Source: an uncultured Bacilli bacterium
GTDB lineage: Bacteria > Bacillota_I > Bacilli_A > RF39 > UBA660
Assembly (NCBI GenBank): GCA_934102215.1
Contig: CAKOSH010000001.1
Span: 186,001 to 250,000 of the forward strand
Reading direction: 5' to 3'
Length of the DNA: 64,000 bases
Within the stretch, counting starts at the first letter, position 1, and each line of letters begins with the position of its first letter. Made by a program: the position numbers and the translations under genes. Of the stretch, positions 1 to 8,344 are shown in pieces. Under the pieces are notes generated by a model. That model was not told where the DNA came from, did not search any database, and saw only the letters and a list, made by a program, of their open reading frames with translations.

Positions 1-461
1 CATCTTCAGGATATTGGACTTGTCCATCAATCTCAACTAATAGAAGTGGTTCAGGAGAAAACTTAAAATGTTGGCATACCGAAACAGTACCTGGTGGTTA
101 TACATATAGTTGTCCAAGCAAGGCAAATTATAGTGAAGGTTCAGGAGAAAACTTAAAATGCTACCATGTAACTGATCCAACATATAAATATGAATGTAGA
201 GATAAATCTTATACATACAATGATTCAAATAAAACATGTTCTAAGAAAGTGACAACAACTGTAACTGCTGAAGGATGTCCAGATGGATATAAACACGAAG
301 GAAGTAAATGTAATAAATACACTACAACTAAAGAAAAAGCCAACTCAAGAAAAGTAACATCAACTTCATATAAATATATGTGGAGTAAGAGTGAAAATGT
401 TGATGGATGGACTAAAACAGGAAAAACTAGAACAGTAGATGGAAAAGAGATATGTGAATAA
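1..461 (+). CDS. C-terminal part of a Cys-rich repeat surface protein (5' truncated by window)
   Basis: The reading frame is open from base 3 to the TAA at 459-461, so this is the end of a longer gene starting before the window. The visible part is Cys-, Gly-, Ser- and Thr-rich and repetitive. The unit G-S-G-E-N-L-K-C followed by W/Y-H is encoded twice with nearly identical DNA (48-70 and 139-161), each preceded by a G/S-rich stretch with another Cys. The composition suggests a secreted, disulfide-linked or cell-surface protein. An internal ATG at 249 is not a plausible start because the repeats continue upstream in frame. No anchor (LPXTG, LysM) is visible in the part present. The specific function is not recognised. 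Confidence 0.7.
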   Translation, partial: SSGYWTCPSISTNRSGSGENLKCWHTETVPGGYTYSCPSKANYSEGSGENLKCYHVTDPTYKYECRDKSYTYNDSNKTCSKKVTTTVTAEGCPDGYKHEGSKCNKYTTTKEKANSRKVTSTSYKYMWSKSENVDGWTKTGKTRTVDGKEICE

Positions 462-486
462 TTAGAGAAAATATCTCTTTTTTCTT
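443..486 (+). terminator. Intrinsic terminator of the Cys-rich repeat gene
   Basis: A 10-bp stem (443-452 with 472-481) is followed by a T run. It spans the stop codon of the preceding gene. Confidence 0.55.
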
Positions 487-532
487 GTAATTTTATGGCT
501 GTTATATTAAACTATTAATAGAGGTGAAGGAT

Positions 533-1189
533 ATGGAAAAACGTTGTCGTGAATGTGGAAAAAAGATAGAAAATTCACAAACACTATGTGACAATTGTAG
601 AGCAAAAAGAAATGGAAAAGATACACTAGCTAAATATCCTTGGTGGTTATTAGGATTAATTCTTCCACCAGTAGGATTAATATTATATCTAATATGGAGA
701 AAAGATAAAAAACAATCAGCAAAAAGTGCTGGAGTAGGTGCTTTAGTAGCAGCAATTATTTGGGCGTTCGTAGGAGTATCATTCTTAATTGATGGTAAAA
801 ATGTTACAAAAGGGCCAAATGCATTACAATTACAAGATGTAAAAAATGCTAGTGAAGAAATTCAAAACTGGTATAATGATGTATCAAGCGGAGATTATGT
901 AGTAACAATACTTGCAAGTTCATCTTGTCCTCATTGTAAAGCATATAAACCAGTAATTACTGAAGTAGCAGAAAAAGAAAAGTTCAAAATGTATTTCTTT
1001 GAAGGAGACCAATTGAGCGATAGTGATTATAAAATATTAACTTCATCATTTGAACTTACTAATTACAAGGGATCTGTACCATATACATTTATAGTACATG
1101 ATAAAGAGTTTGTAAGCGATACAGTAGGATTCAAAGATGAAGAAACAACAAGAAATTATTTAATAAATAGCGGTGTATTAGAAAACTAG
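533..1189 (+). CDS. Zinc-ribbon membrane protein with thioredoxin-like CPHC domain
   Basis: The N-terminus has a two-CxxC zinc ribbon (C-R-E-C ... C-D-N-C, residues about 4-22). Two membrane segments follow (about 38-58 and 68-90), then a soluble domain of about 125 residues containing S-S-C-P-H-C-K, a thioredoxin-fold CxxC redox motif. The likely role is a membrane-tethered thiol-disulfide or thioredoxin-like protein; its substrates are unknown. ATG 533 is preferred over an upstream GTG (524), because GAGGTG at 521-526 is well placed as the Shine-Dalgarno for 533. The adjacent Cys-rich surface protein upstream could be a client, but this is inference. The zinc-ribbon plus TM plus thioredoxin layout is uncommon. 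Confidence 0.75.
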   Translation: MEKRCRECGKKIENSQTLCDNCRAKRNGKDTLAKYPWWLLGLILPPVGLILYLIWRKDKKQSAKSAGVGALVAAIIWAFVGVSFLIDGKNVTKGPNALQLQDVKNASEEIQNWYNDVSSGDYVVTILASSSCPHCKAYKPVITEVAEKEKFKMYFFEGDQLSDSDYKILTSSFELTNYKGSVPYTFIVHDKEFVSDTVGFKDEETTRNYLINSGVLEN

Positions 1190-1204
1190 GAAACTAGTTT
1201 TTTT
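1182..1204 (+). terminator. Intrinsic terminator with GAAA tetraloop
   Basis: An 8-bp stem AAAACTAG/CTAGTTTT with loop GAAA overlaps the stop codon of the zinc-ribbon gene and runs into a T tract. Confidence 0.75.
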
Positions 1205-1239
1205 CTTTATCTTATAGTATAATTTATATAGGTGATTTA

Positions 1240-2334
1240 ATGAAGAAAATGTTAATGTATATAATATTCATAAGTATAATTTTAATATTATCTAAATTTT
1301 ATTTTTCAAACTATAAGATAGAATACAATATAAATAACTATAAAATAAAAGAAATATATAAAGACTCAAGATATTATTTTGAAATATCTAATGATAAAAC
1401 ATATAACTTTGATATATATAAAAAAAGAACATTAAAAAAACATAAAATAAATAATATAAAAACAATAGAAAAAGATAATGTATTTTGTATAGTACCTACA
1501 AGTGATGATATGAAAACATATCCATTATGCTATGTGGATGAAGAATACACTGATTACAACTTAATAAATATAGAAGAGTTAGATGAATATAAAACAAACA
1601 AAATAAATGTTGAAAAGCCTAAGAGTGATTTTATCTATTATGATAATTTAAATAATAATGAATATGTAGCGTTATGGAATTATAAAGGCTACATAGTAAT
1701 GCATAATAACACATATAAATATGTAGAACTATTTAAAAAAGATAAATATGATAATACACTATCTTATATGATAGATAATACAATATATATGGCTAATTAT
1801 GAAGAAGAACACGAATATACAAAACTAATCAAATTCAATGTTGAAACTTATAAACAAGAGATAATAGATTTAAAGAACTCAATAGATTATGATTCATACA
1901 TTGTAGGTCATATAAAAAACAAATTATATATATTTGATAATAAACATAGTATTTTATATGAAATAAATCTTAAAAATGATAAAGTAAAAGTAGTTGGAAA
2001 CAATTCTATGGGATTTAAAAAGTATGAAAATGGTGAATTTGTTAATTGTAGTAAAACAGAATATAAAATAAATAAAATTAAATATAATAAAAATGAATCA
2101 ATATATAATTATACTATAGAAAATGGTTTATATAAGACAATAAAAGAAAATAAACTTAAACAAAAAATACTTAATAATGAAGTAAAAATAATAGGTGAAA
2201 ATAAAAATGAAATATATTACACACTAAATGATGAATTTTATAAATATACTCCATCATATGGTAGCGAAAAAATATTTTATAATTATGAACTAGCATACAA
2301 CAATGATAATTCAATTTTTATATTTATCAAATAA
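1240..2334 (+). CDS. Membrane-anchored extracytoplasmic protein, unknown
   Basis: A 364-residue protein with an N-terminal hydrophobic segment (about residues 4-22) preceded by Lys, so a signal anchor or uncleaved signal peptide with the bulk outside. The rest is rich in Asn, Lys, Ile and Tyr, with many short strand-like segments of the type V-x-I/Y-x-x-D-N. This could be a beta-propeller-like fold, but no family motif is recognised. A GGTGAT ribosome site precedes the ATG and a TATAAT-like box lies just upstream, so it is probably transcribed alone. No catalytic signature is visible. Confidence 0.6.
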   Translation: MKKMLMYIIFISIILILSKFYFSNYKIEYNINNYKIKEIYKDSRYYFEISNDKTYNFDIYKKRTLKKHKINNIKTIEKDNVFCIVPTSDDMKTYPLCYVDEEYTDYNLINIEELDEYKTNKINVEKPKSDFIYYDNLNNNEYVALWNYKGYIVMHNNTYKYVELFKKDKYDNTLSYMIDNTIYMANYEEEHEYTKLIKFNVETYKQEIIDLKNSIDYDSYIVGHIKNKLYIFDNKHSILYEINLKNDKVKVVGNNSMGFKKYENGEFVNCSKTEYKINKIKYNKNESIYNYTIENGLYKTIKENKLKQKILNNEVKIIGENKNEIYYTLNDEFYKYTPSYGSEKIFYNYELAYNNDNSIFIFIK

Positions 2335-2375
2335 CGAAAAATAAAAAGTTACATATAATACACTAGGTGATTTAT

Positions 2376-2705
2376 ATGTATGAAAATTCAAATAAAAAAG
2401 ATTTAGAAAGCCCATTCTATACAATATATGAAATAAAAAAAGGCGATACATTATATAAAATATCAAAAGAATTTAATGTGAATACAAAGTTATTAGCAGA
2501 ATTAAATGGATTAAATATAGATGATTATATTTATCCAAGTCAAACATTATTAATTCCTAAAAAAGATGTAAGTTATTATATAACAAAAGATGGAGATACA
2601 TTATACACAGTAAGTAATATATTTGGAACTACTGAAAAGGATATAGTAGATCAAAATAGAACAATATATCTTTTAGCAGGGCAAATGATATATTATAAAA
2701 AGTAA
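2376..2705 (+). CDS. Two-LysM-domain protein
   Basis: A small protein of 109 residues made almost entirely of two LysM modules (about 14-59 and 63-109). Each has the typical opening G-D-T-L-Y and closing I-P/L-x-G-Q-x-I. LysM modules bind peptidoglycan N-acetylglucosamine. No signal peptide is seen, so it may act inside the cell or be exported by another route; SafA/SpoVID-like cytoplasmic LysM proteins are precedents. The start is ATG 2376 behind AGGTGA (2365-2370); an in-frame GTG at 2367 lies inside this ribosome site and was not chosen. Confidence 0.8.
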   Translation: MYENSNKKDLESPFYTIYEIKKGDTLYKISKEFNVNTKLLAELNGLNIDDYIYPSQTLLIPKKDVSYYITKDGDTLYTVSNIFGTTEKDIVDQNRTIYLLAGQMIYYKK

Positions 2706-2706
2706 T

Positions 2707-2738
2707 AAGAGGAATATGAAAATATTTCTTTTCTTTTT
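2707..2738 (+). terminator. Intrinsic terminator after LysM gene
   Basis: An 11-bp stem (2707-2717 with 2722-2732, two G-U pairs), GAAA loop, then a pyrimidine/T-rich tail. Confidence 0.7.
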
Positions 2739-2815
2739 ACACATTTTTATATCTTATAGAATTCACATTTCAAATAACTCGTGATATAATTTAAATATAA
2801 TAGGAGTTGGTAAAG

Positions 2816-4429
2816 TTGATAGTAAAGAAGCCATATGCTTTTTTGATTAAAAATTTTAGGATAATACACGCCTTACTTTTTGTTATGCTTCTTTATTTAG
2901 GAATAAAATCACTTGATATTTATACATTTTTTAATATGTATGCAACTAAATTTGCTTATACTTATGCAACGGACTTAGCAGTTAAATATGTTAATTATTA
3001 CATGTTTATAATAGATGTTTTAGCAATACTCGTTTCTTTATTAATATATTATATAATGTCACTTAAAAATAAAGAAAGAAAATTATATATATTTACATGT
3101 CTTTATTATATATTCTTATTTGTATATTTTATATTTATTTATAATACACTTGCTAATATACAAATAAATACACTTAGCATTGAGCAAGTTAGAACTATAA
3201 GAGATATATCACTTATTATATTAATACCACAAATAATAATGGTGTTTATACATCTTGGTAGAGCATGTGGATTTAATCTAAAACAATTTGACTTTAAAAA
3301 AGATTTAGAAGAATTGCAAATTGATACTAGTGACTATGAAGAAGTAGAATTATCTCTTGGAAAAAATAATTATAAAATAGCTAGATTCTTTAGAAAATTT
3401 TTAAGACTTACTAAATACTATATACTTGAACATAAATTTGTAGTAACAGTATGCACATCAATAGTAGTACTTATAGTAACACTAATTGTTTTTATAAATA
3501 TGAGAGTTTATCAAGAAAGATATAGACAAAACCAAGAGATACTAGCAAGTACTCTTTGGTACACTGCTCAAGATGCATATATTACAGATGTTGATTTAAG
3601 TGGAAATAAAATACAAAAAGATAAATACTATGTACTTATAAGAACTAAAATAGATAATAAATCGTCAACAAGTTATAAACTTACTAGAGAAACATTTAGA
3701 CTAGTTGTTAATGATGAAATGTTAATACCAAAATTTAGTTATAAAAATGAATTTCTTGATGTTGGAGAAGTATTTGCTCCAATGGAAGTATTCCCAGGAG
3801 AAACAAAAGAAGTTATAGTTGTATATGAAATTAATAAAGAAGATGTTAAAAAGGAATATGTGTTTAGAATAAAAAACTATGATAATCTTGTTATTGGTAA
3901 TATAGCATCACCTTATAAAGAAATTATAGTTAGACCATATGATTTAAATAGTAAAAACGATACAGGAACATATAAGCTACCTGCTGAATTGAATTTCAAT
4001 AATACTATTTTAGGTAAAAGTAGTGCTATTATTGGTGAAAGTACTTATTCTTCAGTATTTAAAGAAAACTATAAATATTGTAAAAATAATAATGAAAACA
4101 CTTGTTATTATGGAACTTATATAGTAAGACCAGAAAGTACAAGTAAAGGTAGTGTGGGTGTATTAAAAATAAAAATAACTGCTAATATTGATAGTAGTAT
4201 AGGAATGAGTAAATATCTAAATTACCCAGGTAATATAATAAAATATTTTGGAAAGATAAGATACACATTAGATGGAGTAACAAAAACTTTTACTCCTACA
4301 ATTATTGATACTAAATATCAAAGAGATACATATACTTATATTGAAGTTCCAAAAGAAGTAGAAAATGCTGAAAAACTAGACTTAATCATAACAATTCGTG
4401 GAATAAAATACACAATTGACTTGAAATAG
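2816..4429 (+). CDS. Polytopic membrane protein with C-terminal extracytoplasmic domain, unknown
   Basis: About 537 residues. Four hydrophobic segments lie in the first 150 residues; a charged cytoplasmic linker with an acidic patch (D-L-E-E-L ... D-Y-E-E-V-E) follows, then a fifth TM at about 207-230. A 300-residue C-terminal half looks beta-rich and extracytoplasmic. Its first part (Y-Y-V-L-I-R-T-K-I-D-N-K-S ... R-L-V-V-N-D) resembles DUF4352-type Ig-like domains. The start is probably TTG 2816, 9 nt after TAGGAG, rather than the TTG at 2807 directly abutting it. A TGATATAAT promoter-like box lies at 2782-2790. No enzyme motif was found. Confidence 0.65.
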   Translation: MIVKKPYAFLIKNFRIIHALLFVMLLYLGIKSLDIYTFFNMYATKFAYTYATDLAVKYVNYYMFIIDVLAILVSLLIYYIMSLKNKERKLYIFTCLYYIFLFVYFIFIYNTLANIQINTLSIEQVRTIRDISLIILIPQIIMVFIHLGRACGFNLKQFDFKKDLEELQIDTSDYEEVELSLGKNNYKIARFFRKFLRLTKYYILEHKFVVTVCTSIVVLIVTLIVFINMRVYQERYRQNQEILASTLWYTAQDAYITDVDLSGNKIQKDKYYVLIRTKIDNKSSTSYKLTRETFRLVVNDEMLIPKFSYKNEFLDVGEVFAPMEVFPGETKEVIVVYEINKEDVKKEYVFRIKNYDNLVIGNIASPYKEIIVRPYDLNSKNDTGTYKLPAELNFNNTILGKSSAIIGESTYSSVFKENYKYCKNNNENTCYYGTYIVRPESTSKGSVGVLKIKITANIDSSIGMSKYLNYPGNIIKYFGKIRYTLDGVTKTFTPTIIDTKYQRDTYTYIEVPKEVENAEKLDLIITIRGIKYTIDLK

Positions 4430-4449
4430 CGCATATAATTTGTTATAAT
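4421..4449 (+). promoter_or_regulatory. Promoter of tRNA-Cys
   Basis: TTGAAA (4421-4426), 17-bp spacer, TATAAT (4444-4449) with an extended TG-N. The tRNA begins 12 nt downstream. The -35 overlaps the 3' end of the preceding gene. Confidence 0.8.
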
Positions 4450-4460
4450 TATATGCACAT

Positions 4461-4534
4461 GGAGCCATAGCCAAGTGGTAAGGCACAGGTCTGCAACACC
4501 TCCATCGTCGGTTCAAATCCGACTGGCTCCTCCA
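4461..4534 (+). tRNA. tRNA-Cys (anticodon GCA), CCA encoded
   Basis: Acceptor GGAGCCA pairs with TGGCTCC, discriminator T, and a genomically encoded CCA end. The anticodon loop C-T-GCA-A-C sits between AGGT/ACCT stems, and the T arm has GTTCAAATC. GCA reads UGC/UGU cysteine codons. It has its own promoter and a terminator at 4549-4572, so it is a single-gene transcription unit. Confidence 0.95.
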
Positions 4535-4548
4535 AATAAAAAAATAAT

Positions 4549-4572
4549 ACTAACGCAAGTTAGTGTTTTTTT
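4549..4572 (+). terminator. Terminator of tRNA-Cys
   Basis: ACTAAC-GCAA-GTTAGT hairpin followed by G and seven T. Confidence 0.8.
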
Positions 4573-4630
4573 GTATTCAAAGTCATTAAAAAATAAAAGT
4601 ATAAATGATATAATAAGTCAGGAGGTAACT

Positions 4631-5323
4631 ATGAAAGTAGCAGTTTTTTCAGATATACATGGAAATTATCAAGCATTAGATGCTATATTAAATGATATAA
4701 ATAATCAAAATGTAGATAAGATTATATTTTTAGGAGATTCAGTTTCTCTTGGACCTTGTCCAAATGAATGTATAGAAAGATTAATAAAAGAAAATGTCAT
4801 ATTTATAAATGGCAATCATGAATTATATTTATTAAATAGAAAATACTATGATGAAGGTATGAGTGAAATAGAAATAGAACATAATCTTTGGGTCCTAACA
4901 AAATTAGATGATGAACAACTAGAATATATAGAAAATCAACCATTAAGTTATTCACTAGTTATTAACAATAAAAAATATTTATTTATTCACTTCTTTATGA
5001 ATGATTCTGTTTATCCATTTGAACATATAAGTATCTTTAAAACTGATGAATATAAAAAGATATTTGATAGTATAGATTATGACTACTGCTTTTATGGACA
5101 TTTTCATAAAGGTAGAATAGATAAATATAACAATAAGTATTTCTATGGGATAGGTAGTAGTGGCTGTGTAAAAGACAATAAAACATTCTACTATATAATT
5201 GATAATGGAAATATAACTAAAAAAGAAATAGAATTTGATAGAGACTTATTTAATGAAATATTATACAGCATAGACTATCCAGATAAAGATAACATATCAA
5301 ATATATTTTTCAATAACAAATGA
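4631..5323 (+). CDS. Calcineurin-like metallophosphoesterase (YfcE/MJ0936 type)
   Basis: Predicted metal-dependent phosphoesterase of 230 residues. The metal-binding motifs appear in order: F-S-D-I-H-G-N at residue 6, L-G-D-S at about 37, N-G-N-H-E at about 63, and near the end Y-G-H-F-H. Members cleave phosphodiesters or phosphomonoesters; the substrate cannot be read from the sequence. ATG 4631 follows GGAGG with a 5-nt spacer and starts directly with the fold's first strand. The frame is open upstream through the tRNA, but that part is not coding. It ends with TGA, which supports UGA as a stop in this genome. Confidence 0.88.
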   Translation: MKVAVFSDIHGNYQALDAILNDINNQNVDKIIFLGDSVSLGPCPNECIERLIKENVIFINGNHELYLLNRKYYDEGMSEIEIEHNLWVLTKLDDEQLEYIENQPLSYSLVINNKKYLFIHFFMNDSVYPFEHISIFKTDEYKKIFDSIDYDYCFYGHFHKGRIDKYNNKYFYGIGSSGCVKDNKTFYYIIDNGNITKKEIEFDRDLFNEILYSIDYPDKDNISNIFFNNK

Positions 5324-5371
5324 ATATTGAATAAAGATAAATACTTGTAGTATAATTAAAGTGGTGAAATT

Positions 5372-5506
5372 ATGAGAGAACTAATTAAAAATGCATTATT
5401 GTTAGAAACAAATTTTCAAGCAGAATTAGCAATACTATTTATAGTTATGATACTTTTAGTATTAGCAATAATATGTTTAACAATAATTAAAAAATCAAAA
5501 AAATAG
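5372..5506 (+). CDS. Small single-TM protein (44 aa)
   Basis: A short open frame with one strongly hydrophobic segment (about residues 19-40), a charged N-terminus and a Lys-rich C-terminus, typical of a small membrane protein with C-in topology. GGTGA precedes the ATG and TATAAT lies about 15 nt upstream. The next gene, the sulfatase, starts 7 nt downstream, so the two are probably co-transcribed and this peptide may help the sulfatase in the membrane (inference). No family recognised. Confidence 0.5.
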   Translation: MRELIKNALLLETNFQAELAILFIVMILLVLAIICLTIIKKSKK

Positions 5507-5513
5507 AGGGTTT

Positions 5514-7454
5514 ATGAAAAATAAATTTAAAATAATATTATGGTGGTCATTTTGGATTATATATTTAGAAGTAATATACAAATATTTTATAATGAAAGAT
5601 TTATTAACAACAAATACTTTTTCAGTAATACTATTTAGTATTCCATGGATAATATTATTAACAATAATAACAACGATATTCAATGAAAGATTTAACAAGA
5701 TATTAACAGTTGTTTTATCATCTTTTATTACACTTATCACTTTAGCACAAATAGTTTATTATAACTTTTATAATTCTATGTTTTCATTTTTATCATTAAC
5801 AACAGGAACAGGTCAAGTAATGCAATTTTATGAGATGATAGCGAGTGTTATCGCAAGAATATGGTATATATTTGTTATAATATTAATACCATTTATCTTA
5901 TTTTTAATATTTAAAAGCAAATTATTTGATTTCAAAAAGAACAATCTTAAATTTTTAATAAGTTATTTATTAATATTTGTTTTATCATTTTTAGGAATAG
6001 TATTAGTTGTAAATAAGAATAATGAAGGATTCTATTCACTAAAAAGATTAATATTCAAAACACATGCTCCTATGCTTACAATAGATAAGACAGGTTTAAT
6101 CACAATGGAAATGATAGATATTGAAAGATATATTTTTGGATTTAATGAAGAAATATATAATGAACAAACAAATATAAGTAGTGAAGAAGAAAAAGTACCT
6201 GAAGTAAAAATAGAATACAATACAACTGATATTGATTTTGATAAACTTATAAGCGAAGAAACAAATGATAAAATAAAGAACATGCACGTCTATTTCAAAA
6301 ATGCTGATGCATCTAATAAAAATGAATACACAGGAATGTTTAAAAATAAAAATCTTATATTTATAACAGCAGAAGCATTCGATACAATAGCTATAGATGA
6401 AAAGTTAACACCAACATTATATAAGATAGCTAATAATAGCTTTATATTCACAAATTATTATCAACCATTATATCCAGTATCTACTTCTGATGGTGAATAC
6501 ATGAACTTAAATAGTTTGATACCTAAAGAAGGGGTATGGAGTTTTAAACAAACAAGTAAGATAAGTATGCCTTATGGTATAGGTAACATATTTAATAAAG
6601 AAGGATATGTGTCATACGGATTTCATAATCATAATTATAATTACTATGATAGACAAAAGTCACATAAGAATATAGGACTTAAATATTATGGATGTGGTAA
6701 TGGTCTTGAAAAGAAAATGAATTGTAAACATTGGCCAAACAGTGATAAAGAAATGATAGATGCAACTACAAGTTACTATATTGATAATGATAAATTCATG
6801 ACATATTATATGACAGTAAGCGGTCACTTAAATTATAATTTTAGTGGTAATAATATGGCTTATAGAAATAAAAATAAAGTTAAAGATTTAAAATATAGTA
6901 CAGCAATAAAAGCATATTTAGCAACGCAAATAGAATTAGATAAAAGTATAGAAAAGTTATTACAAGTACTAGAAGAAAAAGGTAAATTAAACGATACACT
7001 AATTGTTATCGCACCAGATCACTATCCATATGGACTTACAACTAAACAAATGAATGAAATAAGTACAATAAATAGAGGCGATAAATTTGAGAAATTTCAT
7101 ACAACACTTATTATGTATAATCCAAATATAGAAAAAACAGTTGTTGATAAAGTTATAAGCAGTTTAGATATATTACCAACAATATATAATTTATATGGTC
7201 TATCATTTGATTCAAGATTACTCATGGGCCGTGATATATTTAGTAACAATGAACACATAGTAATTTTATCAGATAGAAGTTGGATAACAGATAAAGGAAA
7301 ATATAACAGTGTAACAAAAGAATTCACAAATACAACTAATGAAGAAATAGAAGAAGACTATATTGATAGAATAAATATGATAGTAAATCAAAGATTCAGC
7401 ATGTCTTCATTAATAATAGACAACGATTATTATAAGAAAATAGGTATAGAATAA
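5514..7454 (+). CDS. LTA synthase family membrane sulfatase (lipoteichoic-acid polymerase-like)
   Basis: Five TM helices in the first 170 residues are followed by a large extracellular alkaline-phosphatase/sulfatase domain, the LtaS architecture; 646 residues is the normal length. The nucleophile region S-T-S-D-G-E-Y (Thr at about 324) matches the LtaS T-S-D motif. S-G-H-L-N-Y and I-A-P-D-H-Y-P carry the other metal and substrate residues. Known members transfer glycerol-phosphate from phosphatidylglycerol onto a glycolipid anchor, and the UgtP-like glycosyltransferase at 31.1 kb could make such an anchor. The gene overlaps the downstream glycosylase by one base (TAATG), so the two are translationally coupled. 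Confidence 0.88.
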   Translation: MKNKFKIILWWSFWIIYLEVIYKYFIMKDLLTTNTFSVILFSIPWIILLTIITTIFNERFNKILTVVLSSFITLITLAQIVYYNFYNSMFSFLSLTTGTGQVMQFYEMIASVIARIWYIFVIILIPFILFLIFKSKLFDFKKNNLKFLISYLLIFVLSFLGIVLVVNKNNEGFYSLKRLIFKTHAPMLTIDKTGLITMEMIDIERYIFGFNEEIYNEQTNISSEEEKVPEVKIEYNTTDIDFDKLISEETNDKIKNMHVYFKNADASNKNEYTGMFKNKNLIFITAEAFDTIAIDEKLTPTLYKIANNSFIFTNYYQPLYPVSTSDGEYMNLNSLIPKEGVWSFKQTSKISMPYGIGNIFNKEGYVSYGFHNHNYNYYDRQKSHKNIGLKYYGCGNGLEKKMNCKHWPNSDKEMIDATTSYYIDNDKFMTYYMTVSGHLNYNFSGNNMAYRNKNKVKDLKYSTAIKAYLATQIELDKSIEKLLQVLEEKGKLNDTLIVIAPDHYPYGLTTKQMNEISTINRGDKFEKFHTTLIMYNPNIEKTVVDKVISSLDILPTIYNLYGLSFDSRLLMGRDIFSNNEHIVILSDRSWITDKGKYNSVTKEFTNTTNEEIEEDYIDRINMIVNQRFSMSSLIIDNDYYKKIGIE

Positions 7455-8272
7455 TGAAAATAAAAGTAAAAGATTTTGATTTAAAAAGCACTATTACAAG
7501 TGGTGCTTGTTTTAGATTTATAGAGGAAATAGATGGTAGTTTTACAAATATATTAAAAGATAGAGTTATCAATATAAAACAATATAACGATGAACTAATA
7601 GTAACATCATCAAAAGAAGATAACCTAGAAAACATTATAAAAAATTATTTTGATTTAAACAGAGATTACAATATAATTAATCAACAACTTATTAACAATG
7701 ATAAAGAAATGATAAATATAATTCCTAAATGTAAAGGATATAAAATACTAAATCAAGATTCATTTGAGATGTGCATAAGTTATATAATAAGTCAAAATAA
7801 TAATGTTAAAAGAATAAGTAAATCTATAAATGATATAAGTGAAAAGTATGGAGAAAAAGTAATATTTAATAATAAAGAATATCATTTATTTCCAACATAT
7901 GAATCAATTAAAAATATAAGCATAGAAGAATTAAGAAGTTTTAAAGTAGGTTTTAGAGCAGAATATATAAGAGATTTCTTAGATAAATATGAAACATTAA
8001 AAGATATAAGTAAACTTAATACAAAAGAAGCATTAAATGAACTTATGAAAGTAAAAGGAATAGGTCTAAAAGTATCATCATGTATATTATTATTTGGTTA
8101 TAAAAGATTAGATACTTTTCCAATAGACACCTGGGTAAAAAAGAGTATATCAGATTTATATAATATAAAAAATGATCAAAAAACAATAGAGAAATTCGCA
8201 GAAAACACTTATAGAGAATATTCAGGTCTAGCAATACAATATTTATTTCATAGTAAAAGAAATATTGACTAA
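7454..8272 (+). CDS. 8-oxoguanine DNA glycosylase (OGG1/AlkA-like HhH-GPD)
   Basis: A base-excision repair enzyme that removes oxidised guanine and can nick the abasic site. It has the OGG N-terminal domain (about 1-100) and a helix-hairpin-helix-GPD core. The hairpin K-G-I-G-L-K-V-S carries the catalytic Lys (about residue 206), and F-P-I-D-T-W carries the catalytic Asp (about 225). 272 residues is usual for bacterial OGG. It sits in an operon behind the LTA-synthase-like gene with a one-base overlap, a pairing with no obvious functional link. Confidence 0.85.
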   Translation: MKIKVKDFDLKSTITSGACFRFIEEIDGSFTNILKDRVINIKQYNDELIVTSSKEDNLENIIKNYFDLNRDYNIINQQLINNDKEMINIIPKCKGYKILNQDSFEMCISYIISQNNNVKRISKSINDISEKYGEKVIFNNKEYHLFPTYESIKNISIEELRSFKVGFRAEYIRDFLDKYETLKDISKLNTKEALNELMKVKGIGLKVSSCILLFGYKRLDTFPIDTWVKKSISDLYNIKNDQKTIEKFAENTYREYSGLAIQYLFHSKRNID

Positions 8273-8329
8273 ATAATAATTACTTTAGTATAAAATTCAT
8301 TAAAATATGTTTAATATTTTTATAAAATG

Positions 8330-8338
8330 TGATATGAT
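8330..8338 (+). promoter_or_regulatory. Extended -10 (TGA-TATGAT) 6 nt before ATG, predicted leaderless start
   Basis: TATGAT at 8333-8338 has an upstream TG-N and lies exactly 6 nt before ATG 8345. No Shine-Dalgarno fits between them, so the transcript should begin at or next to the A of the start codon. Confidence 0.6.
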
Positions 8339-8344
8339 TTTATC

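Noticed and set aside
4475..4630. Longer N-terminus for the phosphoesterase
   Set aside because: The extension translates the tRNA-Cys gene and its terminator; ATG 4631 has GGAGG.
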